Source: Amoebophrya sp. A120 | Lineage: Eukaryota > Sar > Dinophyceae > Syndiniales > Amoebophryaceae | Length of the DNA stretch: 64,000 bases | NCBI GenBank assembly: GCA_905178155.1 | Contig: CAJINV010000020.1 | Coordinates: 930,001 to 994,000 of the forward strand | Reading direction: 5' to 3' | In this document: positions 1 through 11,503 of the stretch, in pieces | Layout of the letters: the number at the start of each line of letters is the position of its first letter | How positions within the stretch are numbered: the stretch's first letter is position 1 | Notes under the pieces: model-generated | The model's input: the letters and a program-made list of their open reading frames with translations, nothing else | Told to the model about the DNA's origin: nothing | The model's database searches: none | Translations under genes and position numbers: made by a program

Positions 1-3000
1 GCCAATGAGAAATCGCCACGTGTCATTGTCTTCAGTCCAATCCACGTCGGAGAATCCCGTGTCGGTCAGGATCTGAAACAAGAGGATGTTGGTGTTGCAG
101 ATCTTCGCGTATGATCAAACATTATTTCTCGTCGATCAGCATATTGAAAAACAAAAAGCAACGCGCTTCTCTTTCTACTGCATCTCAAGCTAGTACCATG
201 ATGTCTATGGAAGCTACAAACAAACTTCTGTTTCACGACAGCACATACACCATCGATAATCCTTTATCAAACCTGCGGCCTATTATCCACTTCCGCCTGC
301 CCCGTTAACTGCAGTCTGCTGGTAATCCACGGGTGTTTCTCCTTGAGCCGCTCGTGCCACTGCGCGTACCATTTGTCAAAGACGTCATTGTTCCAGGTGT
401 ACCACTTTGACAGAAAAACCTCGTCGCGCGGCATCCCAGGGTCCGGCGCTGGGGGCTGCGGCACCGAAGAAACCATGGTGTGGTGGTCGGACATTCTTGT
501 TTGCTTTGCGGGAAGTTCATCTCATGCTCATCGCTTAGACAACGTCCGGCGTCTCATGATGAAACATGTGATGCTGGGTGGCGTCTCATGATGAGGATAC
601 AAATGCTGGCTCAGCATGACAAGTTTCTGAGCTCCTAGAAGGTGAAGGTGTTGCCTATTCTGCATGACAAACTGCGCTTCTGCATCACAGAAAAACGGAG
701 CTCTTGGGTAACGTGCATGACAGATTTAAGAGTCATGCCAGACAAGCATGACAAACGTGAATTCTTCCAGACCCAGACATTTTTGCACTTGATACCTGCT
801 ATGAGGGTGCACAAGAACTCCCCCTCGTTCTCATTTCTCATGCAAAGTCCTTCCCTTGATGTATCACTATTATGCATGACAGATTCCGGAATCCCAAACA
901 GCAGTACACTACTTAATAGGCCCATGAATCTAAATTGCCATGCACGGGCTCCACGTGCGCTGGTGTTTGTATTGCTGTTCATCCAATACAAATGAGAAGG
1001 ACGAGGGGGACCTGTGCACAACTGTCATACCCGCTTCCAGCCGAAAAAAATTTGCGACAGCCGGATTTTCTCGCGGATTGTGACTTTTTGCAGGGAACTG
1101 AGCAATTGGTAGCCGACGTTTGCCTGCGGGTTCATTTGCGGTTGCTGCTGATGTACTATCATGTTTCTGTTGTTCTGGATCGACGTAGTTGGTTTTATCA
1201 ACTGCAAATATTATCTCTGGAAGATGTCTGGAAGATTACAAGACTTCTCATGCAGGTTCAACATGACTGCACATGAGGTCTGCACTGCAGGATCTCCTAG
1301 CATGATAGATTCCGTGAGTAGATATCATCTCTACCATGCCTATCCTGTCGATGAGAAACTCACTCCCAACTTGGTCAAAAATGAACAGCTTTGGGTAATC
1401 ATGTAAACACAAATTTTTGCATGATCCAGATTTACCATGAGAAGCTGCATCCTCCCAGACATCCAGGGGTATTTGCAGTGCATAGGTTGCTGTAGTTGAC
1501 CATTGGCTGTTGTAGTAGGCGCGATATTAACAAGTGCAAAAGTATCGCACATCGCACTCGTGTTGCCAGTCATGCATTTTTTTCTCAAGGTGAATCCGCA
1601 TTACAAATTTCGGGAAAGTTTAGAAATGTCGCAGCATTGCCACATGAAATGCCGTAGCGGGGCTGCGGCACCGAAGAAACCACCGTATGATGGTCGGACA
1701 TTTGCCGCTTGGACTGTATCCACAAAAAAGCACCCATGCCCATGATCCAATTTGCTATGCAGAACACGCATCAAAAGCAGCATTTGTCAAGCAAAAAATT
1801 GATGGGGATGGGTGTTTTTTCCTGGATAGACTGCCGCGAGATCAGGTAGCCCGCGAAGAGAAGGGACAACGCCTGGGCGTAGTAGTCTGGGTAATAGTTT
1901 GATGCAGTCTTGTTATTTGCGGACGAAGATGTTGATGTTGTTGTAGCTCCTGAGAATGTTGTGGTGTCACCAGAATCTTCCACTCCAGCTGCTGCTGCGT
2001 TAGTTGAAGCGGAAGCCCCCGCGAGGGTACTTTTACTAGTAGCTTCTTGCGCTTTGTTGTACTTCCTACTTCGCTTCACGAGCAAGCACAAGTAGCCGAA
2101 GTTGACTAGCAGGATCAGAACGGAAAAAATCGGGGTCCGCAGTAAGCTGCTGTACTGGAAGAGCGACACCGCGAGGGGTTCCACAAACCGGTCCATGAAG
2201 TTGCTCTGGCGGTAGCAGCACGCATGGTACATGTGCTCAAAGCTCTTCATTCGGAGCACCGTCGTGTCTTGGCCGTACAGCTGACCCTCGACCAGCTCCA
2301 TGGACCGGATATAGGGCAAGGACTCATCGTCCGGGCTGGTAAGGTACATGAAGTTACTGTCCCCGCGGACCATCTGCTTCTCGACCAGCAAACCCAGTTT
2401 CGGTGTGTAGTTTCCCGCAAAGTAGAGGCGGTACTCGTTGTCGAAGTCGTCGGCCGCGGGGAATTTTGCCCTCCGCATATTGTTGACTACCGGGTCGGGG
2501 ACTCCGTGGTTATAGTTTTCGCTGAGAAATTTCCGCACCGCCGGGGAGGTGTAGCCTCCCGCCGCAATTGCCTGATAATACTTTTCCATGATTTTCCGGT
2601 CCATCGTGTATCACAAGAAAATGTGTTAAGGTTAACGGTTTTCACAGATTGCAGTCATGCATCACAAATGTAGCTCAATATGCATGCTATGCATGACAGT
2701 GACAAATTTAGGCACGTTTGTGATGCATTGCTGCATTACAAATTCCGTCAACGTTAACACTTTTTCCTGTGATATCGTGTAGCGCGTATTCATGATAGAG
2801 GACTCCGACAGCCCTGCTCGTTGTCGCATAGAGAGCCGCGAGAGGTCGAGAACTTGTTCGGTTCTCTTTGCTTCCTTGGCATTTTCGCTTTCACTTCGTT
2901 GCCTCTCTTCTTCCGCCGGGTCGTAGACTTCTTTCGGCAACATGGGAATGATACTGTTATCATCCCCGCTCCCGCTCTTGCTCCACTGGTTGATTTGTAT

Positions 3001-6000
3001 TCTTGTGTTCGTGGTGCTCGCGTCTACGTCGTCCCCGGAATGCTGGAAGTTCCAATCGACAAGGGGGTGCGGCTCGTTGCACATTTCGTTCGAGGGGAGC
3101 TTCGAAGCCTCCTTCTGCTGCCGCCAGCTGCCGGCGTACTCGTCAGTATCCTCCCCGTCGCCCAGGTAGTGGGAGACAGTGTAGGTTTCGAGAAACGGCA
3201 GATACGGTTTGATAGAAACGTCTGCGAGCTTCTTCTGCATCCAGGAATTTGAAGATGGAAGTTCCCGTGAGGTAGATGATGATGGTGCACTGCTGCTGTC
3301 GCTGATGTCAACATGTTGATCTGCTCCAAAGTCACTGCGACTGCCTCCTCTTTGTTTCGTGGGATAAACCCAGTCTTTCGCGGGGCAGCAGTGGTCCGGT
3401 TGGGGTATCCCCAATTTCTTTAGTCGCTTCACCAACCGTTCGCAGCGGCGGTTTTTCTTGCAGCTCGGGTTTGCCTATACATTGCAAAAGTATCGTATAC
3501 GTATAAATGCGAGTCTAGCATTACAGATCTGCTTTCTTACCTGAATCTGCATGATAAATTTCACTTCTCTTCTAGGAAAAATTTGTCATGCTCATGCAAT
3601 TCATACTAGTACGAGGGTTTTGCATTCTTGCATATTGCCAGTGGGTCGAAGTACTGTGGTAAAAAGTCGAACAAATCGACCGGGAGCCCGGAGAGCTTGT
3701 CAAACCCAATGCTATCCCAAAAACTCGTCCCGACGGCTTCTTTCCCACCGTGGCCTTTTGGGTCGGCGGACGCAGGGGAATGTGTTACGTGGTCGTCGTG
3801 GTGGCCGTGCGCACCAGGGGCAGCTACGGCTATGCCTGAAGTAGATGGTCCGCTTCCACCCGTGCTTTCGTCGGTCGGAGCAGTTTTTCCTTGACTCACC
3901 GGAGCGGGGTCCCACGCGTTGGGGCCAAAAGGGATGTCCTTTACTTTGATAGTTATACTAGTTGGGGTAGATGAAGAAGAAGAAGATGAGTCAGACCCTG
4001 CTGCTCCTTGTGCTGCTGTGCTAGGGCCATCAAATTTGTTGTACATTACCGCTGTATGGTCCTTCTCGTCCGCAACCCAGTCCTTCCAAAACGTCAGCCG
4101 CTTATGGAATTGAAATCGTCAAAGTTAAAGTTTAAATAGTTTGTGATGCATAAAATGCTAGACGCAAAGTGCCTGTCTTGCAGAGCAGGCAACTGAGGCC
4201 GATTATAATCCTATTCGGGGTGTGAGATAGAGCTGCTAAAATAGCATGACAAAAGCAGCCTTCTCTGCCCAAATAGCATGACAAATTGGATTTCCATGCT
4301 GCCAAAATTTGTCATGCGCCACTTGCAAAATGGGCCCCAGCTGGTATCGCTTTTTTGCATTACAGATTATTTCAACTTTGACGATTTCGATCCTGACACC
4401 CCCATACCGCTTGTCCAGACAGTAGTCCATGCTCAGTTCCTTGGTCCAGACCGGTTCCACGTATTGCCCGCAGCCAATACTCACCCCCGCGTTAGCCTGC
4501 AGCGTGATCTCCGAATCGAACACATCATTGTTCAGCTGCAGCTGCGGCTGGTACCCCTTTTCGCGGTCGCATTCCAGACACTGAAACATCGTGTAGTTCC
4601 GCGGGTCGCCCACCGCGCTTTGACTTTGCATTTCGTCCGGATCGGCGTTTGCGTAGTTTTCCACCGACCGATAGCCCCACGGGCGCCGAAACCACGCATC
4701 CGTGTTCACGTCGGGGAATTGCAACCTCTGGCACCTCTTGCACCCGGGGGACGCGTGTTTGCAGAACTCACAGTGGAGGGACACGTACGTGTCTAGGAAC
4801 GAATGATCAATTTCAGGATTGTCCCGCATTCGCTTGTAGTCCAGGACTGTGCCGTACACGGCGCCCCACGTACTGCGCAGGAGCAGAGTGTCGTGGTACT
4901 TGGCAGAGCCGTAACAGTGCCGTCGACACTGGTCGGAGAGCGGGGGCCGAGGGAACAGCACACTGCCGGTGAACTCTTCCCCGCCCGCGTGGAGGCTGGT
5001 GTTTACTCGCAACAAAGTAGGCCTCTGGTCCCCGATCGCGTGAAGACCCGATGAGGCGTCCCGTCCGTTAAAGTAGCTGGTCTGACGGCTCAACTGGCAA
5101 AAGGTGCAGGGCAATTGCTCGCAGGGTTCGCACCGATTGATTCGGTGGTAGTCCGCTCCGTTAGACGGTCCGTAGTCGAAGTTCCGCGCAGCGATCATGC
5201 CCGCGATAGTACTACCCCCATAATTACCGGTAGAAGTATCCGACGCGGCGACATACAGCGGGTTGGTGAAAGCGCGCTTGGGGTCCACGGGGATGCTGGC
5301 GAACCCCCTGCGCGTATCCCCGTCGTAGTAGTCGCCCTTCCACCAAAGGAAGTAATTCGCGTCGCACTGCCGGCACTCCAAAGCGTGCAGCCAATCCCCG
5401 GGCGTTTTCCGGCGCCCGAGGTCCACGAAAAAACACCCACCCCCATCCAATTTGTCATGCAAAACATGCAACAAAATGCATAAAATGGATGGGGAGGGGT
5501 GTTTTTTCCTGGATACCCGGTCCACGGTGTATTCGTAGGCCGTTCCCGCGCCGCATTTCGAGCAGGGGTCGCCCTCCTGGCACCCCAACGTGGTCCAGTT
5601 GACAGCGAGGTCGAGACAATGCTCGATTCGCTTGCCGCAGAGAGAACCGGTGGCGTGGTCGACGATCGCAAGAGGCGGTTCTACATGATCTACTTGCGCA
5701 CCCACTGCGGACGCGGAGTGAGGACTTGCTGCTTTCGGTTTTCGTTTTGCTTTCGGTGCAGAAAGAGCTCCACCAGAAGAAGTTGTGTCGACTTTTCTGC
5801 ATCGCTTCCGGTCGTACATATCTTTCGTCGGATCGATTTCCCATCCGTTCGCGCATTCGGCGCAGAGAAACAGATCCCAGGCCAAGTTCCCGCAGTTCAG
5901 CTCGTGGTTGCGGCGAATCCCGTTCTCGGTGCGTACGCCGTTATCAAATGCAAAACTGTCTGGGGCTGGAAATAAAGTGGAACTTGTCATGGTAAATCAG

Positions 6001-7740
6001 AATCATGCAAAAATCTGTGTTGCATGATGACCAAAAGCTGTCGTCCACTTTCGACCAAATTGAGAAGCAGTTTCTGATGCAGGATAGGTATGATGGAGAC
6101 CTCATAGAATCTGTCATGCTAGGATCTGCATTCCAAACCTCAGTGGCCATTCAAAATGTGCATGCCAAGTCTTGCATTCTTCCAGACCCAGACATTTTTG
6201 CGTTTGATAGCCGTCCACGTAAAACCACTTGTCAAGAGTCCAAACCCACGCCGGTTGCTCTATGACGTTCTCAGCTGTTACATTCTCAACTGTTACATGG
6301 ATTTGTGATGCGAGAATGGCAAAAGTGAAAGTGGGGAGATTGCGCCTGTAGCATTACAAATTCCACACAGAAGACTTAGGTGTTGTTTAGCCCCCCTGGG
6401 CAAATTTGTCATGCGAAGCAGCTTGATCGCGTGGATGATCATGATGATGGTGCTTTTGCATGACAAATTCATGTAACACTTGAGAATGTAACGTTTGAGA
6501 ACCCCATAGGCTCGAACATGAAACCCCCACCATAGCGCCTCGCGTAGTCATCCTTCGCTTCCTGGGTCGGCTGAAGCGCCAAATTGCGTTCGTAGTTCTT
6601 CCGCCGGTAGTCCACTGTGTCGTCCTGCGTGTAGATCCAATTTTTCCGGAACCTGTACAGCTCGCCGTAGGTGCTCCAGGCCCCCGTTTCCGGGTCGAAG
6701 TACTCATTTTTCTCCTTCACCGCCCACTTGTCGACACTCGCGTCGTCTATCAAAATGAAAAATCTCCCCGCCTCCCCACATAAAGCCGAAATCTCTCACA
6801 CTAGATCCGCGCACAGATCAGATTTGTCTTGCAGTAGAGGACTACAGGCCCATATCATGCCAATGTAGAGAGATCTTGTCCTAGACGCTTAACATTAGGA
6901 GCGCCTATGCTATAGGCCCAGCAGCATTGCAAACCGTCTGCACAATGGGGCGAAGCCTATGGCATTGCTTTCTTGCAAGACAGACGAGATTTGTGGCCAC
7001 AAACCAGCATCACAAATTCTTTGAGGCGTGCCGATTCGATACGGGGAGGGGGGATTTTTCCGTACGATATCGTCCTGGGGCAGTTCGCCGGACGATGGAA
7101 AATTCGGCTTCGCGGTATACTCTGTGGTAAAATTGTGGTCCCAGCTGAGTTTCTTACAGCCCGGGTAATGCGTCCGGATTCGCGGGATTCTGCACCTCCC
7201 GCCGTTGAGAGTGTACAGGGGCTTTTTTCGCCCCGGCTGATTCAGCACGGTCCGCCAAACGTCGGTGTCATACTCGCCGCTGCCGGCCCCAAAAATCACT
7301 TTTCCCGTCGCCTGATTGACAATCGCCGACCGCCCGTCGTTGTAGCAGCTCCTCACCGCCTCGGAGTGGTTCTTGCTCCCCAGCTGAAGGCCGGGATGCG
7401 GCGGGACGTACTCTAGCGCCGGAGGCGGGTTCAGATCGGCCCACGCGGGCACGAAATCGGTGGCCGCAAACCGGTCCTGCTCGCCAAAGTTGCGACATCC
7501 CAGGGGGTCTGCCGGGTCTGAGATCAGGTCGGTTAGGATGCGGGAGCGGCAGACATTGTCGCTGTATTTCACGTAGTCCTTCGGGTAGCCGAGGTCGAAA
7601 CAGGTTCCGTTCTGCTGCGCGCGAACGAAGGAGATCCAATGCGTGTTGTTCAGGATAGTGGTCAAGAACGTTGAGTAGAGTAGGCAAACAACAAGCGCCA
7701 CAAAAGGGTGAGTGTTGTGCCCGAACGAGAGCGCCGCCAT
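1..7740 (-). CDS. Large cysteine-rich secreted/membrane protein, multi-exon, 3' end outside window
   Basis: I do not recognise the family. The ATG at 7740 opens a hydrophobic signal segment (about residues 10-45, ending near FVRAQQ), followed by a probable ectodomain with NHS and NFT glycosylation sites. Exons: 7070-7740, 6509-6747, 6210-6260, 5516-5941, 4407-5419, 3635-4102, 2775-3475, 1829-2608, then short pieces near 1660-1716 and 294-452, and 1-109. The exon at 4407-5941 is rich in CxxC pairs (CAECANG, CSKCGAG, ECRQC, CEPC, CEFCKHASPGCKRC, CLEC), suggesting disulfides or metal binding. A Ser/Ala/Gly-rich linker follows. Late hydrophobic segments (FSVLILLVNFGYLCLLVKR; YYAQALSLLFAGYLI) look transmembrane. 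Splicing out each introner keeps the frame, for example QDD/ASVDKWA and VDG/VRTENG. The last visible residues read DTWRFLIG and the frame stays open at base 1. At least about 1,500 aa. The two leftmost introns have unclear borders. Confidence 0.72.
110..293. other. Probable intron, borders unresolved
   Basis: The minus-strand frame ending LTGQA must connect to AKICNTNILLF in the next exon, because the sequence between contains stops. Flanks CGCGT and CGCCT resemble a diverged 5-bp duplication and the right-hand sequence starts TATG, but I see no matching inverted repeat and no GCATNACAAATT motif. Confidence 0.4.
453..1702. other. Large intron bounded by 44-bp direct repeat of exon sequence
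   Basis: A 44-bp stretch encoding QMSDHHTxVSSVPQP on the minus strand occurs at about 452-495 and again at about 1659-1702, with four or five mismatches. Removing one copy and the DNA between rejoins the frame. The interior is a mosaic of degraded introners: an almost complete family B copy in reverse (about 575-805), fragments of related sequence (about 1275-1480), and half of a family D element (about 1530-1615). Confidence 0.6.
1717..1828. mobile_element. Introner, family C
   Basis: Ends TATCCA/TGGATA with a long inverted repeat and a GACTG duplication on both sides. Removal joins ISRQS to KRQMSDHH in frame. Confidence 0.88.
2609..2774. mobile_element. Introner, family H
   Basis: TATCACAAG/TGTGATA ends and TCGTG on both sides. 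Removal joins NTRYT to MDRKIMEKYY. Confidence 0.88.
3476..3634. mobile_element. Introner, family D
   Basis: TATACATTGC/GCATA ends and TTGCC on both sides. Removal joins FDPLA to NPSCKKNRRC. Confidence 0.86.
4103..4406. mobile_element. Introner, family A
   Basis: TATGGAATTG/CCCCATA ends, TIR with CGTCAAAGTT, and CCGCT on both sides. It separates the cysteine-rich exon from the exon reading FWKDWVADEKDHTAV. Confidence 0.88.
5420..5515. mobile_element. Introner, family C, left end decayed
   Basis: Right end CCTGGATA is intact; the left end reads GGTCCACG where TATCCACG is expected. Flanks are CCCGA and CCCGG. The element can be translated through without a stop, and removal of element plus 5 bp would shift the frame, whereas removing 96 or 99 nt keeps TVDR joined to RRKTPGDWLH. 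It may be imprecisely spliced or retained. Confidence 0.7.
5942..6209. mobile_element. Introner, family B
   Basis: TATCAAATGC/GTTTGATA ends and GCCGT on both sides. Removal joins WFYVDG to VRTENGIRR. Confidence 0.9.
6261..6508. mobile_element. Introner, family E
   Basis: TATGACGTTCTCAGCTGTTA at the left and a matching right TIR ending CCCCATA; flanks TGCTC and GGCTC differ by one base. Removal joins GGFMFEP to PAWVWTLDKW. Confidence 0.85.
6748..7069. mobile_element. Introner, family F
   Basis: TATCAAAATG/CGTACGATA ends with a C-rich/G-rich TIR and TCGTC on both sides. Removal joins LPQDD to ASVDKWAVKE. Confidence 0.88.
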
Positions 7741-8277
7741 GGTGCGGCCGGAGCCTTGCACTTTTGTAGATGATCTTGAGCAGGTGCTGGGCGTTCTGAT
7801 CTTGTGTACGTCGAGCTTTGTTATTGTTTACTTGCATCTTTCACGACACTCACACTCACACTCAGGCGGTTGTGACTTTATCTCTTACTTCAGGAGGATC
7901 TGCAGCAGGCACTCTAGAGTTCTGACCTCCTCGTGATCCTTTTTCATTTCTTTGCTCAGATTGCGCAAATAACATATGCGATGATTGAACGTTGTAAAAA
8001 CAATAGAAGCATTCTCATCCATGCAATAATGTGCATGGGCGGACAATCACAATCAAGCTGTAGTAGAATCATTCTGTGTGTGCAGCTTCCTCCTTCTGAA
8101 TGAAAAGCAGTTGCAAGAGTGTGCTCGTTCTTAAATAAGAATCTTCTGTCCTGCTTCCGACAGCGGCGCCGTTTCTTTCATCATTCTCACAGATGATTTT
8201 AGCTCTTTCTTTTTTTCTCCTCATTTGTCTAGTACTAGTTGGTCTTGGTGTGTAGTGCTTCATCCACATTCTGTCGC
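7741..8277. other. Intergenic, nothing recognised
   Basis: No supported gene, repeat or RNA between the start of the cysteine-rich gene and the stop of the 161-aa gene. It presumably holds the 5' region of the left gene and the 3' region of the right one. Confidence 0.5.
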
Positions 8278-8763
8278 TCAATCCACCCTGCGTCTCTTCG
8301 CCGGATTCAGTTTGGAGGCCACGAGCGGCACGATCTTACTTAATCGAATTCCATTTTCGCACTCTGCGCCATGCTTCTTCTCGATCTGCGTGATCATCTC
8401 TTTGATCACCTCGACGGCCGTGCCTTTTAAATTCTCCCCTGTGGGTTCCCGGTCCAACTTCGGCAGCAATAGGCCCAAGGCCTCTTCGAGGTCTGCTTTC
8501 GTCGGCGGGACGAACTCCTCAGGAAATTCGCCCTCGTAGGAGAAGAATTCAGTTTCGACGCGGATGCTGTTTGGTCCGACCGCATCATCGCGCACCCCGA
8601 GGTGAATCTTCATGACAGCTTTTTTCGGTCCCTCCAGCAGAATGTCGAATTCCGCATCGACTTTCCTTTCGCAGCTGTCGTCTTCGTGGTCTGCGTCGGT
8701 TTGCTGCTTGCTTTTTCGTAATTGCAAGAGATTGCCGAGGCGGGTGCCCTGGTGAGACGGCAT
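8278..8763 (-). CDS. Conserved-looking 161-aa protein of unknown function
   Basis: A single uninterrupted ORF from an ATG at 8763. The N-terminus is polar and acidic (KQQTDADHEDDSCERK). The middle looks folded (DILLEGPKKAVMKIHLGVRD, VETEFFSYEGEF), a helix-rich stretch follows (ADLEEALGLLLPKL; VIKEMITQIEKKHG), and the tail is basic (NPAKRRRVD), which could act as a nuclear localisation signal. No signal peptide or membrane segment. I do not recognise a family. No introner lies inside it, unlike its neighbours. Reality as a gene is supported by length, sensible amino-acid composition and the same strand as all other genes. Confidence 0.6.
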   Translation of the reverse strand: MPSHQGTRLGNLLQLRKSKQQTDADHEDDSCERKVDAEFDILLEGPKKAVMKIHLGVRDDAVGPNSIRVETEFFSYEGEFPEEFVPPTKADLEEALGLLLPKLDREPTGENLKGTAVEVIKEMITQIEKKHGAECENGIRLSKIVPLVASKLNPAKRRRVD

Positions 8764-9474
8764 GTCTTCTAGGTGTCCTCTGATATATTCTCACTGTGAA
8801 ATTGATTGCGTTTGCAACTGCTATCTAGCAGGCGTGAATGAATGACGACGATCGGAATGAGATATTCGGGCACCTTCCAAGCTATGACTGTGATTGTCAA
8901 CTATATTATGATTGTAGTTGTTGGATTCGCAATTTAATAAATCAGTTAGTCGATCACGTTCACGAGTCACGAGCAGCGTTGAATCATGCACTTGTTGCTG
9001 CACAAGAACGCATTGTAGTAATAGTAGTTGTATCTTTTGTAATTTCACTTCCCAACAGGGGGATCGACAGCGGTCCTTTCTCGATACCACTAAATCTTTC
9101 TCACGCGGCTCACCGGCACCGCGACCGCTCTCATCGATTTCATAGAAATATGAGGGCAGCCATTTTTTTGCCGTAGCCGTAGTTGCCACAGGGCATACAC
9201 AGTGACACAAATAAAATTCGCAGACAAAAGTTTCGACGTCGTTTTTGCAAAGTCAAGGATTGATTCGCAACATAAAACAAGGCAGCGATGAACTACTACA
9301 ATACTCTTCTATATCTGGGCCTCAAACGAACTACGAGATTCCTTGAGTATGACAGCCAAAGCTATCACGTTGAGACTTGTGGCCGTAGTTTCTTCGTCTG
9401 GTTATTTGACTGGTGGTTGATCACTTACCACTTCGTGCACGCGTCTCTAGTTCATCTTCATCACGGACTTCGTT
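8764..9474. other. Intergenic, nothing recognised
   Basis: AT-richer sequence with scattered short ORFs on both strands. None has convincing protein-like composition, and no repeat family extends into it. Confidence 0.45.
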
Positions 9475-11503
9475 TTACTCAACAATCGCGAAACTCCAAC
9501 ACTTGCCGCAACCGACAGCTCTCACCCTCGAGGGCCTCGATTTGCGTCGGCGTGGAATATCCACAGTAAATTTCCCGTACACGTACAACTGCAGTCTCTG
9601 CATGACAAAAATTGCCTTCAGTCCTAGTCTAGCTTGACAAGTAGTTGGACACAGCAAGTTAGCGACATTTGTCATGCGCTTTGTACATGTACGGGAAATT
9701 TACATTGCATATGGAAACGTAGCACTTCATCAGGCGCTTGGAGCCGCTTTTGTTGAAAAACGCCCGCAACCCCAAGCGACCGTCGCTCCCGCAACCCCAG
9801 CCGAACATTTGTCCGTTCTCGGAAAACGCAAAGCTGTGGATGTGCGTTGGGGCACTCCCGATGATGCGCACACCGTCGAGATAGCGCGTCCGCACTGCGG
9901 CATCGCCGGGATGGTCGGTGAAAAACACCTTCAAGGTCTGTCGCTCCGTCTGTTGCAGCGGTGGCCGCTGTGGTCTCTCGTCGACGTCGCCCTCCTCTTT
10001 ATCTTCCGCTGGGGTAAGTAGAGAAGGTGCTGTGGGAGCCTGCTCTTGAGATAAGGGCACATCATCATGATGATCCCGTTGATTTTCATGTGCCTGCTCA
10101 TGCGCTACTGCATCTACTACTTCTTCTATATTGATACCCGCCGCTCTTCTCACGTCGATTCCCGCACGCCGCAAGACGGCCGTGTCCAATGCGGGCACTA
10201 CACCACCGGTATTCATCCCAGAATGTTGTACGAATAATCCGTCTTCGAACGCACCCGTGAAGCACCCGCCGCCCCTCAAGAAGAGTTGTACGCCATCCTG
10301 CGCAACGCTGCCAACCTCGTAAGGCCGCAAATGGTCCTCACGACTGGTCATAACTTTGAAAAGATGACACGCGCCCAATCCCTTGTGGCACGTGCCGGCT
10401 ATGTGGAGCTTGCCATCGGCTGTCACAACGTGAAGTCTCGGGCCTTCTTGACCGGTTGGGTCTGGAAAGTCGTTCTTGGGCATTGGCTGCCCCCGCGTGC
10501 AATCGATTCTCACAATCGCATTGGAAGGATCTTCGTCGAACCATGGGGTGCTCACGCCGTCGACGTCTTTTGTCACTTCCACAGGGCTCTCGACGAAGGA
10601 ATTCTTTCCCGTGTGCCGTTTGCCGAGGCCCAAATTTCCGTTGCGATTCATGCCCCAGGTCCAGAGACGGTTTTTCACATCGACGACCGCAAAATGCCTC
10701 GAACCCGCGGAGACCAATCGCGCGTCGGCGTCGATCCATCTGGACAAACACCTCCACGCTGCGCTTCGCGATGAGGCCGGTTTGTCGCGAAAGAAAGCCA
10801 CGCAACGCTGCTCCGCTTGTTCTTGCACTAGGATGTCTGCGATGACCAGGCAATTTGTTCCGCAGGCACTGAGGTCTTTTACCCGGATAAGCTTCGCCGC
10901 GCCGGGGGAAGCAGCATCAAGAGACGACTTTGCGCCGCCGGCGCCTGGGGAAGATGACGATAATGAAAACAGCTGGTCTTCCCCTACTTCCGTGCGCTCA
11001 ACAAACTTCCCGCCCGTGCCGGCGGTGAATTCGATGAGACAACCACTTTCGCTCTCAATGGTATCCACAGAAAAGAACCCACCCACATCCATTTTTTGCA
11101 TGACAAACACATGATCTGATACGGGTTTTGCCAGGCAAATTGGATGTGGATGGGTTTTTTTCTGTGGATAAATGGCAAAGACACTAGATTCCGTCACGGC
11201 GCAACAAGAGAATTTCGTCTTTGCATCAGCGACAGTCGGAATCTCCGGGAAATTTGATCTACCACTGGCACCAGTTCCCCACACCCACAGCTGCAGGTCG
11301 GAGTCGAGGGCGGCGAAAACTCCCCCCGTGTCCGCGGACACCTGATGAAAGAGCTTCCTTCGCATGAGTTGCTCCGGAAAACAGACGTGCTGTTGTTTGT
11401 CCACAGTTGTGGCTCCCGGCAGCGCGGACTTCGGTTTCCCACTTCCCCATCCGAAAAGCCGGCCGGGCACAGGTGTGAAGTTGGAGCTGTTGCTGGAAGC
11501 CAT
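9475..11503 (-). CDS. RCC1-repeat (beta-propeller) protein
   Basis: RCC1 repeats form seven-bladed propellers, used for guanine-nucleotide exchange on Ran or as protein-binding scaffolds; which role applies here cannot be read. I start at the ATG at 11503 (MASSNSSNF); the upstream in-frame codon is TTG. Repeat signatures: GRLFGWGSGKP, LQLWVWGTGASG, AVVDVKNRLWTWGMNRNGNLGLG, LHVVTADGKLHIAG, SFAFSENGQMFGWGCGSDGRLGL. A Ser/Ala-rich insert and an acidic linker (PAEDKEEGDVDERPQ) separate blades. Two introners interrupt it (11063-11171 and 9558-9711). After the second, splicing gives STPTQIEALEGE, but the closing blade motif RVRAVGCGKCWSFAIVE is in the +1 frame, so a one-base shift near 9520-9530 is implied. 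About 585 aa. Confidence 0.8.
9558..9711. mobile_element. Introner, family I
   Basis: TATCCACAGTAAATTTCCCG at the left, inverted at the right, ending TGCATA. TGGAA flanks both sides. Interrupts the last RCC1 blade. Confidence 0.88.
11063..11171. mobile_element. Introner, family C
   Basis: TATCCACAG/CTGTGGATA ends with a TIR of about 30 bp and AATGG on both sides. Element plus one duplicate is 114 nt; removal joins SSVFAI to ESESGCLIEF. Because 114 is divisible by three and stop-free, it also reads through. Confidence 0.9.

Noticed and set aside
2224-2673. Plus-strand ORF opposite the left gene
   Set aside because: Antisense shadow of a protein-like minus-strand exon with consistent splice joins.
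5420-5515. Uninterrupted 584-codon ORF taken as a single exon
   Set aside because: The middle (reading KKHPSPS...GGGCFFV) is the translated inverted repeat of a family C introner, so a single-exon model is misleading.
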